Below, piece by piece: positions 1-6,927 of a stretch of 17,938 nt of DNA; position 1 is the stretch's first letter, and every line of letters starts with the position of its first letter. Both the position numbers and the translations under genes were made by a program. Below the pieces are notes generated by a model. That model was not told the origin of the DNA and searched no databases. It saw only the letters and a list, made by a program, of their open reading frames with translations. Source of the stretch: Pseudomonadota bacterium. GTDB taxonomy: Bacteria > Pseudomonadota > Alphaproteobacteria > Sphingomonadales > Sphingomonadaceae. Location: contig JAEZQR010000301.1 of the NCBI GenBank assembly GCA_023413015.1, positions 1 to 17,938 of the forward strand. Direction: 5' to 3'.

Positions 1-608
1 CCCGACTGGCTACGCTGGATGTGGTGGCCGAGCAGGAGCGCCTGCTCGGGCGGCGTCTCGACCCCACCATCCGGGTCACCTTGCTGCATTTCTCCAAGCC
101 GCACGGCATCAAGGTGCTCGGCCAGCACTTCCTGACCCACCACGACTACCCCGATGAGGCGGTAGTCCGGAACGCCGCGCACGAGATGCTGCATCCGCCG
201 GTCGACATGACCGGACCGACGGCGCGGGCCGCGCTGTCGGTGCTGGAACGCGACAGCTTGCTGCAGCGGATCGTGACGGAGCACAACCCAGCGTTCGGCT
301 ACAATTCGCTGCGTGGTCTGTTCGACGAAGACCTGGCGCAGGCGCTCGAACAGATCGTCAGCGAGCGCGTGGGCGTTGCCCGCAGTCCGCGCGACCGCTG
401 GAAGGCGGACGACGGCATGCATGTGCTCGCCGCCGGCCTCTATGGGCTGCTCAAGGCCGATGGCTACGACCGGACCGGTGGCGTGATCGAGAGCTGGCTC
501 GCCGATGCCACCGCGAACGGGCGACTGGCGCCCGCCTCGCTCCACCCGGCCGCCGCCGTCGTTCTGGAGCGACCCGCTTCCGGGCTCTGGCCCGTGCCGC
601 GCGAATAG
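1..608 (+). CDS. Hypothetical protein with HExxH zincin-like motif, 5' end outside window
   Basis: The reading frame is open to the left edge (first whole codon at base 3), so the gene probably begins upstream; the GTG at 21 is only the first start codon visible. Counting from that GTG, residues 54-58 are HEMLH, which fits the HExxH zinc-binding motif of zincin metalloproteases. It is preceded by a His/Asp-rich stretch (around residues 36-45). A possible third zinc ligand is one of the Glu residues in the helix near 110-115 (EQIVSE). No membrane segment is seen in the visible part. The gene ends in TAG at 606-608, convergent with the DUF1003 gene 30 bases further on. I do not recognise the family. 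A peptidase role is inferred from the motif alone, and short HExxH matches can occur by chance. Confidence 0.7.
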   Translation, partial: RLATLDVVAEQERLLGRRLDPTIRVTLLHFSKPHGIKVLGQHFLTHHDYPDEAVVRNAAHEMLHPPVDMTGPTARAALSVLERDSLLQRIVTEHNPAFGYNSLRGLFDEDLAQALEQIVSERVGVARSPRDRWKADDGMHVLAAGLYGLLKADGYDRTGGVIESWLADATANGRLAPASLHPAAAVVLERPASGLWPVPRE

Positions 609-638
609 CTGCTGGCCGGCTGGATGCCTGCCGGCCTG

Positions 639-1157
639 CTACGCCCGGCGGATGCCGTGCAGCAACTCCGCCAGCTCGTCGCTCCTGATCTGGTCGAGCT
701 TTTCGTGCAGTGCCGCGATCTCGAGCTCGGCCTTGAGATTTACCTCGAAATCCTGCTCCGCGCGGAGGCGGTCGCGGACCGCTTGGCGGTTCTGGCTCAT
801 CATGATGATCGGCGCCTGGATCGCGGCCAACATGGAAAGCATCAGGTTCAGGAAAATGAAGGGGTAGGGGTCGAACGGGCGGCTCAGCAGCCAGAGGTTC
901 GCGCCCGTCCACAGCGCCATGAAGGCGCCGAACGCCATGATGAAGGTCCACGAGCCGCCGAAGCTCGCCACCTTGTCGGCCAGTCGCTCGCCGAAGGTGA
1001 GCGCGTCGGCATATTCGCGGTGGACCGGCCGGGCGACCGCCAGCCGTCGCGCCGTGTGCTCGATCACGCGGCGCTCGCGCGCGGGCAGTCCTTCGAGCCC
1101 CGACGAGAGCAGATGCTCGGCCAGCAGGTAGATTTCGTTGCGCGCGGGCTGAGCCAT
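639..1157 (-). CDS. DUF1003 domain membrane protein
   Basis: The protein has 172 residues, starts with ATG at 1157, and has an AAGGGGA ribosome binding site about 9 bases upstream. It has the DUF1003 layout: a polar N-terminal third, two adjacent transmembrane helices (about residues 70-91 and 98-120) joined by a short loop with the pattern RPFDPYPF, and then a charged helical tail starting with SQNRQAVRDR that looks coiled-coil forming (about 125-165). Members of this family are small inner-membrane proteins of unknown function, some annotated as cyclic-nucleotide-binding-protein-like. Length and topology match the family. It is transcribed toward the partial gene at the left edge and appears to be a single-gene unit, 116 bases downstream of the next minus-strand gene. 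Confidence 0.9.
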   Translation of the reverse strand: MAQPARNEIYLLAEHLLSSGLEGLPARERRVIEHTARRLAVARPVHREYADALTFGERLADKVASFGGSWTFIMAFGAFMALWTGANLWLLSRPFDPYPFIFLNLMLSMLAAIQAPIIMMSQNRQAVRDRLRAEQDFEVNLKAELEIAALHEKLDQIRSDELAELLHGIRRA

Positions 1158-1273
1158 GGCCGATCCCCTTCGTGAGGCGGCAAGCCTAGCAGGGGTGGCT
1201 GGCTTTGGGCTACGCCACCGTCGGTCGCGGCAAAGTCGCGCCGGCCGTGCTCAACGGCTGCGCCGCTTGCGCG

Positions 1274-2212
1274 CTACTCCGCCGCCTCCATCATTGGCTC
1301 GTCCCACAGTTCGCGCCGATAGCGCGCGAAGCATCGGGCGCCGCACGACAGGCGCATCAGCGCGCCTTCGGCGATGTAGCGCGCGCAGTCGGGATCGGCG
1401 TCGACCAGCGGCCACAGCACCTCAGCGTCCCAGGCTTCCGAATGCTTGATGTCGAGTACGGCATGGAGGTCGAAGTACATCCGCTCCTTGTTGGTGAAGC
1501 CGAGGCGGCGCAGGCCCTTGGCAACGAGCGCGGTGCGGCCGGGTGCGGTCAGCTCGACCGCGCCGAGTGCGCCGACTGCATGATAGGCGTAGCGGCGCGT
1601 GGTGGCGAAGGCGACCATCGTGTTGGCGAGCGCGAGGCTTTCCCACACCGTCGCCTCGATCGTCGGCTCGATCTTGAGCCGCTTCGCCAGCGCATCGAGC
1701 ATGGGTCCATGCATGCCCCTGATGTTGCCGCGGCCCATCTCGTCCCAATAGTTGCGGGCCAGCTCCATCTTGGCGCGGGCGGGCATCTTGAGCTGGGTGA
1801 GCGCCACGAGGTCGTCGAAGCCGGCCTCGCCCGCCACCTCCTGGGTGATGAACCATTTGATCTCGTCGCGGGTCGCCTCCTCCGCCAACCATGGGAACAG
1901 CGGGTCGCCCTGGCCGGGGCCGGCTTCCTTCAGCGCCTCGAACCAGGCCACGAAGTCGTCGGCCCGGGTCGGCGCCTCGGCCGCCCAGTCCGCGACGGCG
2001 GCGCGCTCCGCCTCGATCCAGGCGCCTTCCGCCTGGCGCATCGCGGCCTCGTGCTCGATCTCCGCCGCCCAGGCGTCGTGCGGGACCGCGACCGCGAGCC
2101 GCTGCCGGTTGAAGTGGGAGAGCTGCTGGTGGAAGACGGCCGGATCGGCCGCATGAAGGGGAAGGCCGTTCGCGCCCTTCGGCGCTGCGCGGCCGCTAAT
2201 GTCACGCAACAT
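1274..2212 (-). CDS. Heme-oxygenase-like putative diiron redox protein
   Basis: A 312-residue, soluble, all-helical protein. I chose the ATG at 2212, which has AGGACAGG about 7 bases upstream, over an in-frame TTG at 2248 that would add 12 residues. It resembles the 'iron-containing redox enzyme' group of the heme-oxygenase-like (TenA/PqqC-like) fold. Candidate metal ligands, spaced as in heme-oxygenase-like diiron oxidases, are Glu125/Glu129 (FITQEVAGE), Glu158 and His168 (YWDEMGRGNIRGMH), and the run Asp248, His250, Asp254, His257 (YFDLHAVLDIKH). Members of this fold include oxygenases acting on fatty acids, amino acids or cofactors, but the substrate here cannot be told. It has no signal peptide. 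It ends 116 bases before the DUF1003 gene and begins 80 bases after the membrane TPM gene, so it may share that transcript. Confidence 0.75.
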   Translation of the reverse strand: MLRDISGRAAPKGANGLPLHAADPAVFHQQLSHFNRQRLAVAVPHDAWAAEIEHEAAMRQAEGAWIEAERAAVADWAAEAPTRADDFVAWFEALKEAGPGQGDPLFPWLAEEATRDEIKWFITQEVAGEAGFDDLVALTQLKMPARAKMELARNYWDEMGRGNIRGMHGPMLDALAKRLKIEPTIEATVWESLALANTMVAFATTRRYAYHAVGALGAVELTAPGRTALVAKGLRRLGFTNKERMYFDLHAVLDIKHSEAWDAEVLWPLVDADPDCARYIAEGALMRLSCGARCFARYRRELWDEPMMEAAE

Positions 2213-2291
2213 GAAGTACCTGTCCTGCTCGCGAGGCTGACGCCTCAACTTGGCGAGTCAACGGGACTCCGCGCTTGCGGTTCCGGCCGCG

Positions 2292-2969
2292 TCAAAGCTC
2301 GATCAGCTTGTCGGGCAGCTCGTTCGGGTTGTGCGGCCGGGGCGGGAAATGGTCGGCAAGCACGGCGCCGGCGATCTCGATCGCCCGGATGAAGCCTTCG
2401 GCGTGGCGATTGGACTTGATGCCTTCCACGAGCGCCAGGATCGTGTCCCCCCACAGCTCCGGCGCGACCTTGGCGTAGATGCCTTCGTCGGCGACCACCT
2501 CGGCGACATGATCGGCGAGCGAGACGTAGAGCAGCACGCCGGTGCGCTCCTCGGTGACGTGAAGCCCCTTCGCCAGGAACTGCCGCATCGCCTCGCCATG
2601 GACGCGCTCGCGCCGAATCGAGTGCGGCGTCAGCCAAAGACCGAGCGGCGTCCAGCGCATCAGCGCGAACAGCAGCAGGAAGATCGCGACCTGGAGCGCG
2701 GCATAGGCCTCGATGGTGCGCAGCGTGTCGATCCGCTCCGCGCCGCTGTGCCAGCCGCTGTCGAACGGGATCAGGCGCTGCGGATCGAGCCCGAGGAACA
2801 CCATGAGCAGCGGCAGCACGAATGCCGCGAGCGTCGCGACGGCGAAGGCAACGCTGTCGTAACGCGGCCGATCGTCGGTCACGATCGCGAAGATCTCGCC
2901 CGAGGTACGGGTCTCCGCGGCCGTGATGGCAGCGGCGATCCGGTCATGTTCGTCCGGCGTGAACAGCAT
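2292..2969 (-). CDS. TPM-domain integral membrane protein
   Basis: A 225-residue protein whose ATG at 2969 directly follows the TAG of the upstream TPM gene (no bases between), so the two are almost certainly translated together. A TPM-like N-terminal piece (residues 1-38, with TSGEIFAIV) is followed by two transmembrane helices (about 39-60 and 87-107) and the rest of the TPM-type fold (about 118-205, with ERTGVLLYVSLADH and a final helix ending in ADHFP). The TPM domain (TLP18.3/Psb32/MOLO-1) is found in photosystem II repair proteins and in bacterial envelope proteins of unclear role. The arrangement lemA - secreted TPM - membrane TPM is common in proteobacteria. Function beyond an envelope role is not known. 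Confidence 0.88.
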   Translation of the reverse strand: MLFTPDEHDRIAAAITAAETRTSGEIFAIVTDDRPRYDSVAFAVATLAAFVLPLLMVFLGLDPQRLIPFDSGWHSGAERIDTLRTIEAYAALQVAIFLLLFALMRWTPLGLWLTPHSIRRERVHGEAMRQFLAKGLHVTEERTGVLLYVSLADHVAEVVADEGIYAKVAPELWGDTILALVEGIKSNRHAEGFIRAIEIAGAVLADHFPPRPHNPNELPDKLIEL

Positions 2970-3869
2970 CTACCAGCCCCCCGAGGCGCCGCCGCCCCCG
3001 AACGAGCCGCCTCCGGCGCCAAATCCGCCCCCGCCGAAGCCTCCGCCGCCCCAGCCGCCGCCGCGGGAGCGGCTGTTCATCGCGCCCGTCGCGAGACCCC
3101 AGAGGATCGCCTCGCCGACGCCGCTGCGGCGATAGCGGCGGCCGTGCCGCCGGCGGGCGAAGGACAGAAACAGCCAGAACAGGATGAGCGCCAGCCAGAA
3201 GAAGCCGCCGGGGCCGACGTCGCTCCGCTCGTTCGCCTGACGCTGCGCCTCGGCGGCCTGGGCCACCCGGGCCTGCGCTTCGGCGGGCGGGAGGCCGAGC
3301 TGCTCGACGATCGCATCGACGCCGGCTTCGACGCCGCCGGACATGTCGCCTTCGCGGAAACGCGGCAAGATCTGGTTCTGGATGATGAGGCTCGACAGCG
3401 CGTCGGTGAGCGTGCCCTCGAGCCCGTAGCCGACGTCGATGCGCACGCGGCGTTCGTTGGGGGCGACGAGCAGGACGACGCCATTGTCCTTGCCCTTCTG
3501 GCCGATGCCCCAGGCGCGCCCGAGTTGATAGCCATATTCGGAGATGTCGTAGCCCTGAAGGTCGGGCACGGTCGCGACCACCACCTGATCGGTGGTCTTC
3601 GCCTCGAGCGCTTCGAGCTTCGCCGTGATCGAGGCGCGGGTCGCTTCGGGCAGAATGTTCGCGGCGTCGACCACCCGGCCGGTGAGCTTCGGGAACGTCG
3701 GTGCCGCCAGCGCCGGGAAGGCGACGAGCGCAAGCAGCAGCGCCAGCCAGAATCCGCTCCCTGCCGGGGAGAAGATGACTCGCAACAGCGAGCGGGATGA
3801 GGGGCAAATTCGCTCGCTCACGCTCGCGCCCCTCACCCCAACCCTCTCCCCGGCGGGGAGAGGGAGCAT
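2970..3869 (-). CDS. TPM-domain envelope protein (YgcG-like), repeat-derived N-terminus
   Basis: As read, 299 residues. The core is typical of YgcG-type proteins: a hydrophobic signal segment (about 39-55, ending LAAP), a TPM domain (about 60-192, with TDQVVVATVPDLQG, LGRAWGIGQKGKDNG, and VRIDVGYGLEGTLTD), a second membrane helix (about 222-238), a basic stretch, and a glycine-rich tail (269-299). Residues 1-38, beginning MLPLPAGERVGVRG, are encoded by a dispersed palindromic repeat and are not part of the family. The ATG at 3869 shares its A with the lemA stop (TGATG), which favours translational coupling and use of this start. The only other candidate near the signal segment is an in-frame TTG around residue 29. 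The gene sits between lemA and a second TPM gene. Its role is probably in the envelope and is otherwise unknown. Confidence 0.85.
   Translation of the reverse strand: MLPLPAGERVGVRGASVSERICPSSRSLLRVIFSPAGSGFWLALLLALVAFPALAAPTFPKLTGRVVDAANILPEATRASITAKLEALEAKTTDQVVVATVPDLQGYDISEYGYQLGRAWGIGQKGKDNGVVLLVAPNERRVRIDVGYGLEGTLTDALSSLIIQNQILPRFREGDMSGGVEAGVDAIVEQLGLPPAEAQARVAQAAEAQRQANERSDVGPGGFFWLALILFWLFLSFARRRHGRRYRRSGVGEAILWGLATGAMNSRSRGGGWGGGGFGGGGFGAGGGSFGGGGASGGW
3757..3864. repeat. Dispersed palindromic repeat at the lemA/TPM gene junction
   Basis: This segment has the look of a short intergenic repeat widespread in proteobacterial genomes, recognisable by its translation LPxPAGERVGVRG. The outer end is a perfect palindrome at 3842-3864, with 10-base arms CCCTCTCCCC and GGGGAGAGGG around GGC. 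The inner end carries a shorter matching pair, CTCCC and GGGAG, at 3757-3771. Between them GATGAGGGGC and GCCCCTCACC form another near-perfect stem around a GCGAGCG/CGCTCGC-rich centre. No transposase is present, so this is a non-autonomous repeat. That it is multi-copy in this genome is known for the family in general and cannot be shown from one copy. Confidence 0.75.
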
Positions 3870-4453
3870 CAGAACTTCACCGTCGGGGCACGTTCGGCGC
3901 CGGGCGTCACCGCCTGATAGGGCTGGAGCGGCTTGGCGCCGTAGATCGCCTTCGCGCCGATCACGCCGGGGAAAGTGCGGATTTCGGTGTTATATTGGCG
4001 CACCGCCTCGTTGTAGTCGCGGATCGCGACCGCGATGCGGTTCTCGGTGCCTTCGAGCTGGGACTGGAGCGCGAGGAAATTCTGCTGGCTGCGCAGCTCC
4101 GGATATTTCTCGACCGTCACGAGCAGACGGCCGAGCGCGCCGGTCAGCGCCCCTTGCGCCTGCTGGAACTGCTGCACGGCGGCCGGGTCGGAGAGTTGCT
4201 CGGGCGAGACCTGCACCTGCGTGGCGCTCGCACGGGCCTGCGTCACCTGCGTCAGTACCTCACGTTCCTGGTTCGCGAAGCCGCGCACCGTCTCGACGAG
4301 GTTGGGGATGAGGTCGGCGCGGCGCTGATACTGCACCTGCACGTCGCCCCAGCGGGCCTTCGCCTCTTCCTCATAGGTCGGGATCGTATTGACGCCGCAG
4401 GCGCTGACCGACAGGGCGAGCGCGACGGGCGCGGCGAAGCGGGCGTAGTTCAT
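3869..4453 (-). CDS. lemA: LemA family lipoprotein
   Basis: A 194-residue protein. The ATG at 4453 has GGAGG about 10 bases upstream; a longer open frame extends to 5059 but is an overlap with the divergent gene. Residues 1-19 form a lipoprotein signal with lipobox VSAC and acylated Cys19. The rest is the LemA helical bundle, with the family signature RRADLIPNLVETVRGFA (about 49-65) and later YNEAVRQYNTEIRTFPG. LemA proteins have a short helical core exposed to the periplasm in Gram-negative bacteria. They co-occur with TPM-domain proteins, as here. The stop codon overlaps the next ATG by one base (TGATG). LemA proteins are named after an antigen-presentation phenotype in Listeria; their biochemical role is unknown. 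Confidence 0.94.
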   Translation of the reverse strand: MNYARFAAPVALALSVSACGVNTIPTYEEEAKARWGDVQVQYQRRADLIPNLVETVRGFANQEREVLTQVTQARASATQVQVSPEQLSDPAAVQQFQQAQGALTGALGRLLVTVEKYPELRSQQNFLALQSQLEGTENRIAVAIRDYNEAVRQYNTEIRTFPGVIGAKAIYGAKPLQPYQAVTPGAERAPTVKF

Positions 4454-4581
4454 CGGCAGGGCCTCCGTTGGTTTCGGACGCAAAATAATCATCGCGCCCG
4501 CAAACGTCATCCCCACGGGCGCGGAGATGACGAAGCAACGGTCGTTTTGGTTCCTATTCGGCCGCCGGGTGCCACGGAAGC

Positions 4582-4610
4582 GCCAGCTTGGCATCGGCGG
4601 CCAAGCTGGC
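4582..4610. promoter_or_regulatory. 11-bp perfect inverted repeat upstream of the beta-helix gene
   Basis: GCCAGCTTGGC (4582-4592) and GCCAAGCTGGC (4600-4610) are exact reverse complements around a 7-base loop. The element lies in the 190-base divergent region between lemA and the beta-helix gene, ending 33 bases before the ATG at 4644. No run of T follows, so it is unlikely to be a simple terminator. It could be an operator or a leader hairpin of the beta-helix/cytochrome transcript. No clear -35/-10 pair was identified in this region. Confidence 0.55.
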
Positions 4611-4643
4611 ATTATGGGGCGGCATTCCTGGGGAGGAGCGCTA

Positions 4644-5861
4644 ATGACCAAGACGCTTTTGTGCGCCGCGTTGCTTGCCGCAATCACTACGCCGGCTATG
4701 GCCAGGACCATTATGGTCGAGGTGAAGGGGGACGCGCAGGAGGCGATCCAGTCCGCGCTGATCGAGGCCAAGCCCGGCGACGTGGTCCAGCTTCCCGCCG
4801 GCCGCTTCGCTCTCGACGACGGCCTGTCGCTCGATGTCGACAACGTCACGGTGAAGGGCGCTGGTCCGGACCGGACGGTGCTGTCGTTCAAGGGCCAGAC
4901 CGGCGCGGGCGAGGGATTGCTCGTCACCTCGGACCGCGTGCTGCTCACCGGCTTTGCGATTGAGGACAGCAAGGGCGACGGCGTCAAGGCCAAGGGCGCC
5001 GACCGCATCACCTTCCATGACCTCCGCGTCGAATGGACCGGCGGGCCGAAGGAGACCAACGGCGCCTATGGCATCTATCCCGTCAGCTCGACCAACGTGC
5101 TGATCGACAAGGTGACGGTGCGCGGCGCGTCGGACGCCGGCATCTACGTTGGCCAGTCGGACAATATCGTCGTGCGAAACTCGACCGCCGAATACAATGT
5201 CGCCGGCATCGAGATCGAGAATTCGACCAACGCGGTCGTCGAGCGCAACGTGGCGCGACACAATGCCGGCGGCATCCTGGTGTTCGACCTGCCCAACCTG
5301 CCGAAGATGGGCGGCCATTCGGTGCGCATCGCCAACAACCAGGTGGTCGCGAACGATACGCCCAACTTCGCGCCCAAGGGCAATATCGTCGCCACCGTGC
5401 CGACCGGTACCGGCATCATGGTAATGGCCAACCGCGACATCGAGGTCGCCGGCAACGAGCTGGCCGACAACCAGACCGCGCATGTGATGGTGGTCGCCTA
5501 CCGCCAGCCGTTCGACGATGCGCGCTACAATCCGCTGCCGCGTCGGGTGGCGATCCACGGCAACAAGTACGGCCGCGGCGGCTGGGCCCCGCAGTTCCCC
5601 GGCGGCGCCGAGCTGGCGAAGGCCGTGGGCGGAACGCTGCCGCCGGTGATGTGGGATGGGGCTGCGACCTATCAGCTGAAGGGCGAGCAGAAATCGGACG
5701 AGGTCGCGCTCAGCGCCGATGCGCCGGTGCTGTCGCTCAACTTGGCCGCGGCCGGCGCCGATATGGCGACGGCCAAGCCGGCGCTGGCGCCGGTGCCGCC
5801 GGCAAAGCCGCTCGGCCTCGCCGATGTGCGGCTGCCCGCCGACCAGCCGAAGGTGCTGTAA
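4644..5861 (+). CDS. Secreted parallel beta-helix repeat protein, partner of SO2930-type cytochrome
   Basis: A 405-residue protein. The ATG at 4644 has GGGAGGAG about 5 bases upstream and begins a clear signal peptide (residues 1-20, cleavage after AMA); a longer in-frame start at 4527 is less likely. After the signal, the segment DAQEAIQSALIEAKPGD, then VQLPAGRF, resembles the entry strand of pectate-lyase-like and NosD-like helices. About ten parallel beta-helix coils follow (roughly 40-330), with recurring N-x-V-V-x-N-x-A and asparagine-ladder positions such as NIVVRNSTAEYNVAGIEIEN. The C-terminus is Ala/Pro-rich and not helical. This arrangement, with a diheme cytochrome gene 17 bases downstream, matches the uncharacterised family TIGR03805 paired with TIGR03806. 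It probably acts in the periplasm or at the outer membrane. No catalytic residues can be assigned. Confidence 0.9.
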   Translation: MTKTLLCAALLAAITTPAMARTIMVEVKGDAQEAIQSALIEAKPGDVVQLPAGRFALDDGLSLDVDNVTVKGAGPDRTVLSFKGQTGAGEGLLVTSDRVLLTGFAIEDSKGDGVKAKGADRITFHDLRVEWTGGPKETNGAYGIYPVSSTNVLIDKVTVRGASDAGIYVGQSDNIVVRNSTAEYNVAGIEIENSTNAVVERNVARHNAGGILVFDLPNLPKMGGHSVRIANNQVVANDTPNFAPKGNIVATVPTGTGIMVMANRDIEVAGNELADNQTAHVMVVAYRQPFDDARYNPLPRRVAIHGNKYGRGGWAPQFPGGAELAKAVGGTLPPVMWDGAATYQLKGEQKSDEVALSADAPVLSLNLAAAGADMATAKPALAPVPPAKPLGLADVRLPADQPKVL

Positions 5862-5878
5862 CGGGATAGCTGGTTGTC

Positions 5879-6877
5879 ATGCGTCGGGTTCTGATCTCGC
5901 TATCGGTCTGGTTTGCGCTCGGCGCTTCAGCGCCCGCGCCGCCGGTCGATGTCGCGGCGCTGCTCGCGGACGAACCGGCGCCGACGCTCGCTGCCTATCA
6001 TCTGTTCGCCGACGCCCGCGCCCATGTGCCCAACGCACGGGTGACGCCGTATACGCTTAATACGCCACTGTTCAGCGACTATGCGCTCAAGCATCGCTAC
6101 GTCTTCGTGCCGCCGGGCCAATCGATCGGCTACCGCGCACAGGGCGTGCTCGACTTTCCGGTGGGGACCACGCTCGTCAAGACGTTCACCTACCCGGCGG
6201 GCGGTGGCGAGCGCTTCCTCGAAACCCGCCTGCTGATCCACAAGCCGGGCGGCTGGGTGGCGCTGCCCTATGTCTGGAACGCCGACGGCACCGAGGCGGT
6301 GCTCAAGAAGGCTGGCGCCAAGCTCGATGCGGGCTGGACCGACGCCAAGGGCCGGGCGCGGCAGGTGCGCTGGAGCGTGCCCAACGTCAACCAGTGCAAG
6401 GGCTGCCATGCCAGCGCGGAGGCGATCATCCCGATCGGGCCGAAGGCGTGGAACCTGGGCACGACGCAACTGGCGAGCTGGGCTCGGCAGGGCTTGATCT
6501 CCGGCGTCGCGAACGTCCCCAAGGTTCCGGCTTGGAATGATGGGCAGGCCCCGGTCGCCATCCGCGCCCGCGCCTATCTCGATGTGAATTGCGCGCATTG
6601 CCACAACGCCAAGGGGCCGGCATCGAACTCGGGGCTGTTCCTCGAATGGGACCAGCCTGACCTTGTCGCGCGCGGTATCGGCAAGCGCCCGGTCGCCGCC
6701 GGGCGCGGCAGCGGCGGGCGCGAAGTCGCGATCGCGCCGGGCTATCCCGATGACTCGATCCTGCTCTACCGCATGGAATCGACCGAACCCGGCGTGATGA
6801 TGCCCGAGCTCGGCCGCACGATGGTGCACGACGAGGCGGTGGCGCTGGTCCGCGCCTATATCGCAGGAATGAAGTAG
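5879..6877 (+). CDS. SO2930-type diheme c-type cytochrome
   Basis: A 332-residue protein with a signal peptide (about 1-20), so it is periplasmic. Two CxxCH haem c sites are present: CKGCH at 173-177 and CAHCH at 238-242. A likely axial methionine is in the motif MMPELGR (307-308). The N-terminal part (about 45-165) has no haem site and is typical of the SO2930/HNE_0200 family, with the conserved sequence YTLNTPLFSDYALKHRY. The gene starts 17 bases after the beta-helix gene stop, with a weak ribosome binding site, so the two are co-transcribed. The family is predicted to carry electrons, but its partner and substrate are unknown. Convergent with folE downstream. Confidence 0.92.
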   Translation: MRRVLISLSVWFALGASAPAPPVDVAALLADEPAPTLAAYHLFADARAHVPNARVTPYTLNTPLFSDYALKHRYVFVPPGQSIGYRAQGVLDFPVGTTLVKTFTYPAGGGERFLETRLLIHKPGGWVALPYVWNADGTEAVLKKAGAKLDAGWTDAKGRARQVRWSVPNVNQCKGCHASAEAIIPIGPKAWNLGTTQLASWARQGLISGVANVPKVPAWNDGQAPVAIRARAYLDVNCAHCHNAKGPASNSGLFLEWDQPDLVARGIGKRPVAAGRGSGGREVAIAPGYPDDSILLYRMESTEPGVMMPELGRTMVHDEAVALVRAYIAGMK

Positions 6878-6888
6878 CCACGCGGGCT

Positions 6889-6920
6889 CAGGGTGCCCTG
6901 CAGCAAAGTACCACTTTGCT
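6889..6920. terminator. Tandem hairpins between convergent cytochrome and folE genes
   Basis: Two perfect stems lie back to back. CAGGG/CCCTG at 6889-6900 has a 2-base loop. AGCAAAGT (6902-6909) and ACTTTGCT (6913-6920) enclose ACC. They sit in the 50-base gap between two convergent stop codons, as expected for a shared transcription end. Neither is followed by a good T-run on either strand, so intrinsic termination is not certain; 3' end protection is another possibility. Confidence 0.5.
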
Positions 6921-6927
6921 TCGGGGT

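Noticed and set aside
1205..2392. Long plus-strand open frame opposite the heme-oxygenase-like gene
   Set aside because: Arg/Ala/Gly-rich translation without family features, mirrors the coding strand of a convincing minus-strand gene; a GC-rich antisense shadow.
2923..3135. Proline-rich plus-strand frame (PPP-rich) as a small gene
   Set aside because: It is the complement of the glycine-rich tail codons of the TPM protein.
2250..3800. 516-codon plus-strand open frame across both TPM genes
   Set aside because: Covers two well-supported genes and their abutting start/stop; the translation is low-complexity and shows no domain.
3842..3864. GC-rich palindrome as a lemA terminator
   Set aside because: No T-run, and it lies inside the coupled downstream coding frame; it belongs to the dispersed repeat.
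4533..4556. Second EcfG-like promoter near GGAAC on the minus strand upstream of lemA
   Set aside because: A CGTT occurs only 9 bases from GGAAC, far from the required 16-17.
4527..4643. Upstream in-frame start of the beta-helix protein at 4527
   Set aside because: It would bury the signal peptide and include the 11-bp dyad; ATG at 4644 has GGGAGGAG and a clean signal peptide.
4454..5059. Extended lemA reading frame reaching 5059
   Set aside because: The lipoprotein signal and ribosome binding site place the start at 4453; the extension overlaps the signal peptide and coil region of the divergent beta-helix gene.
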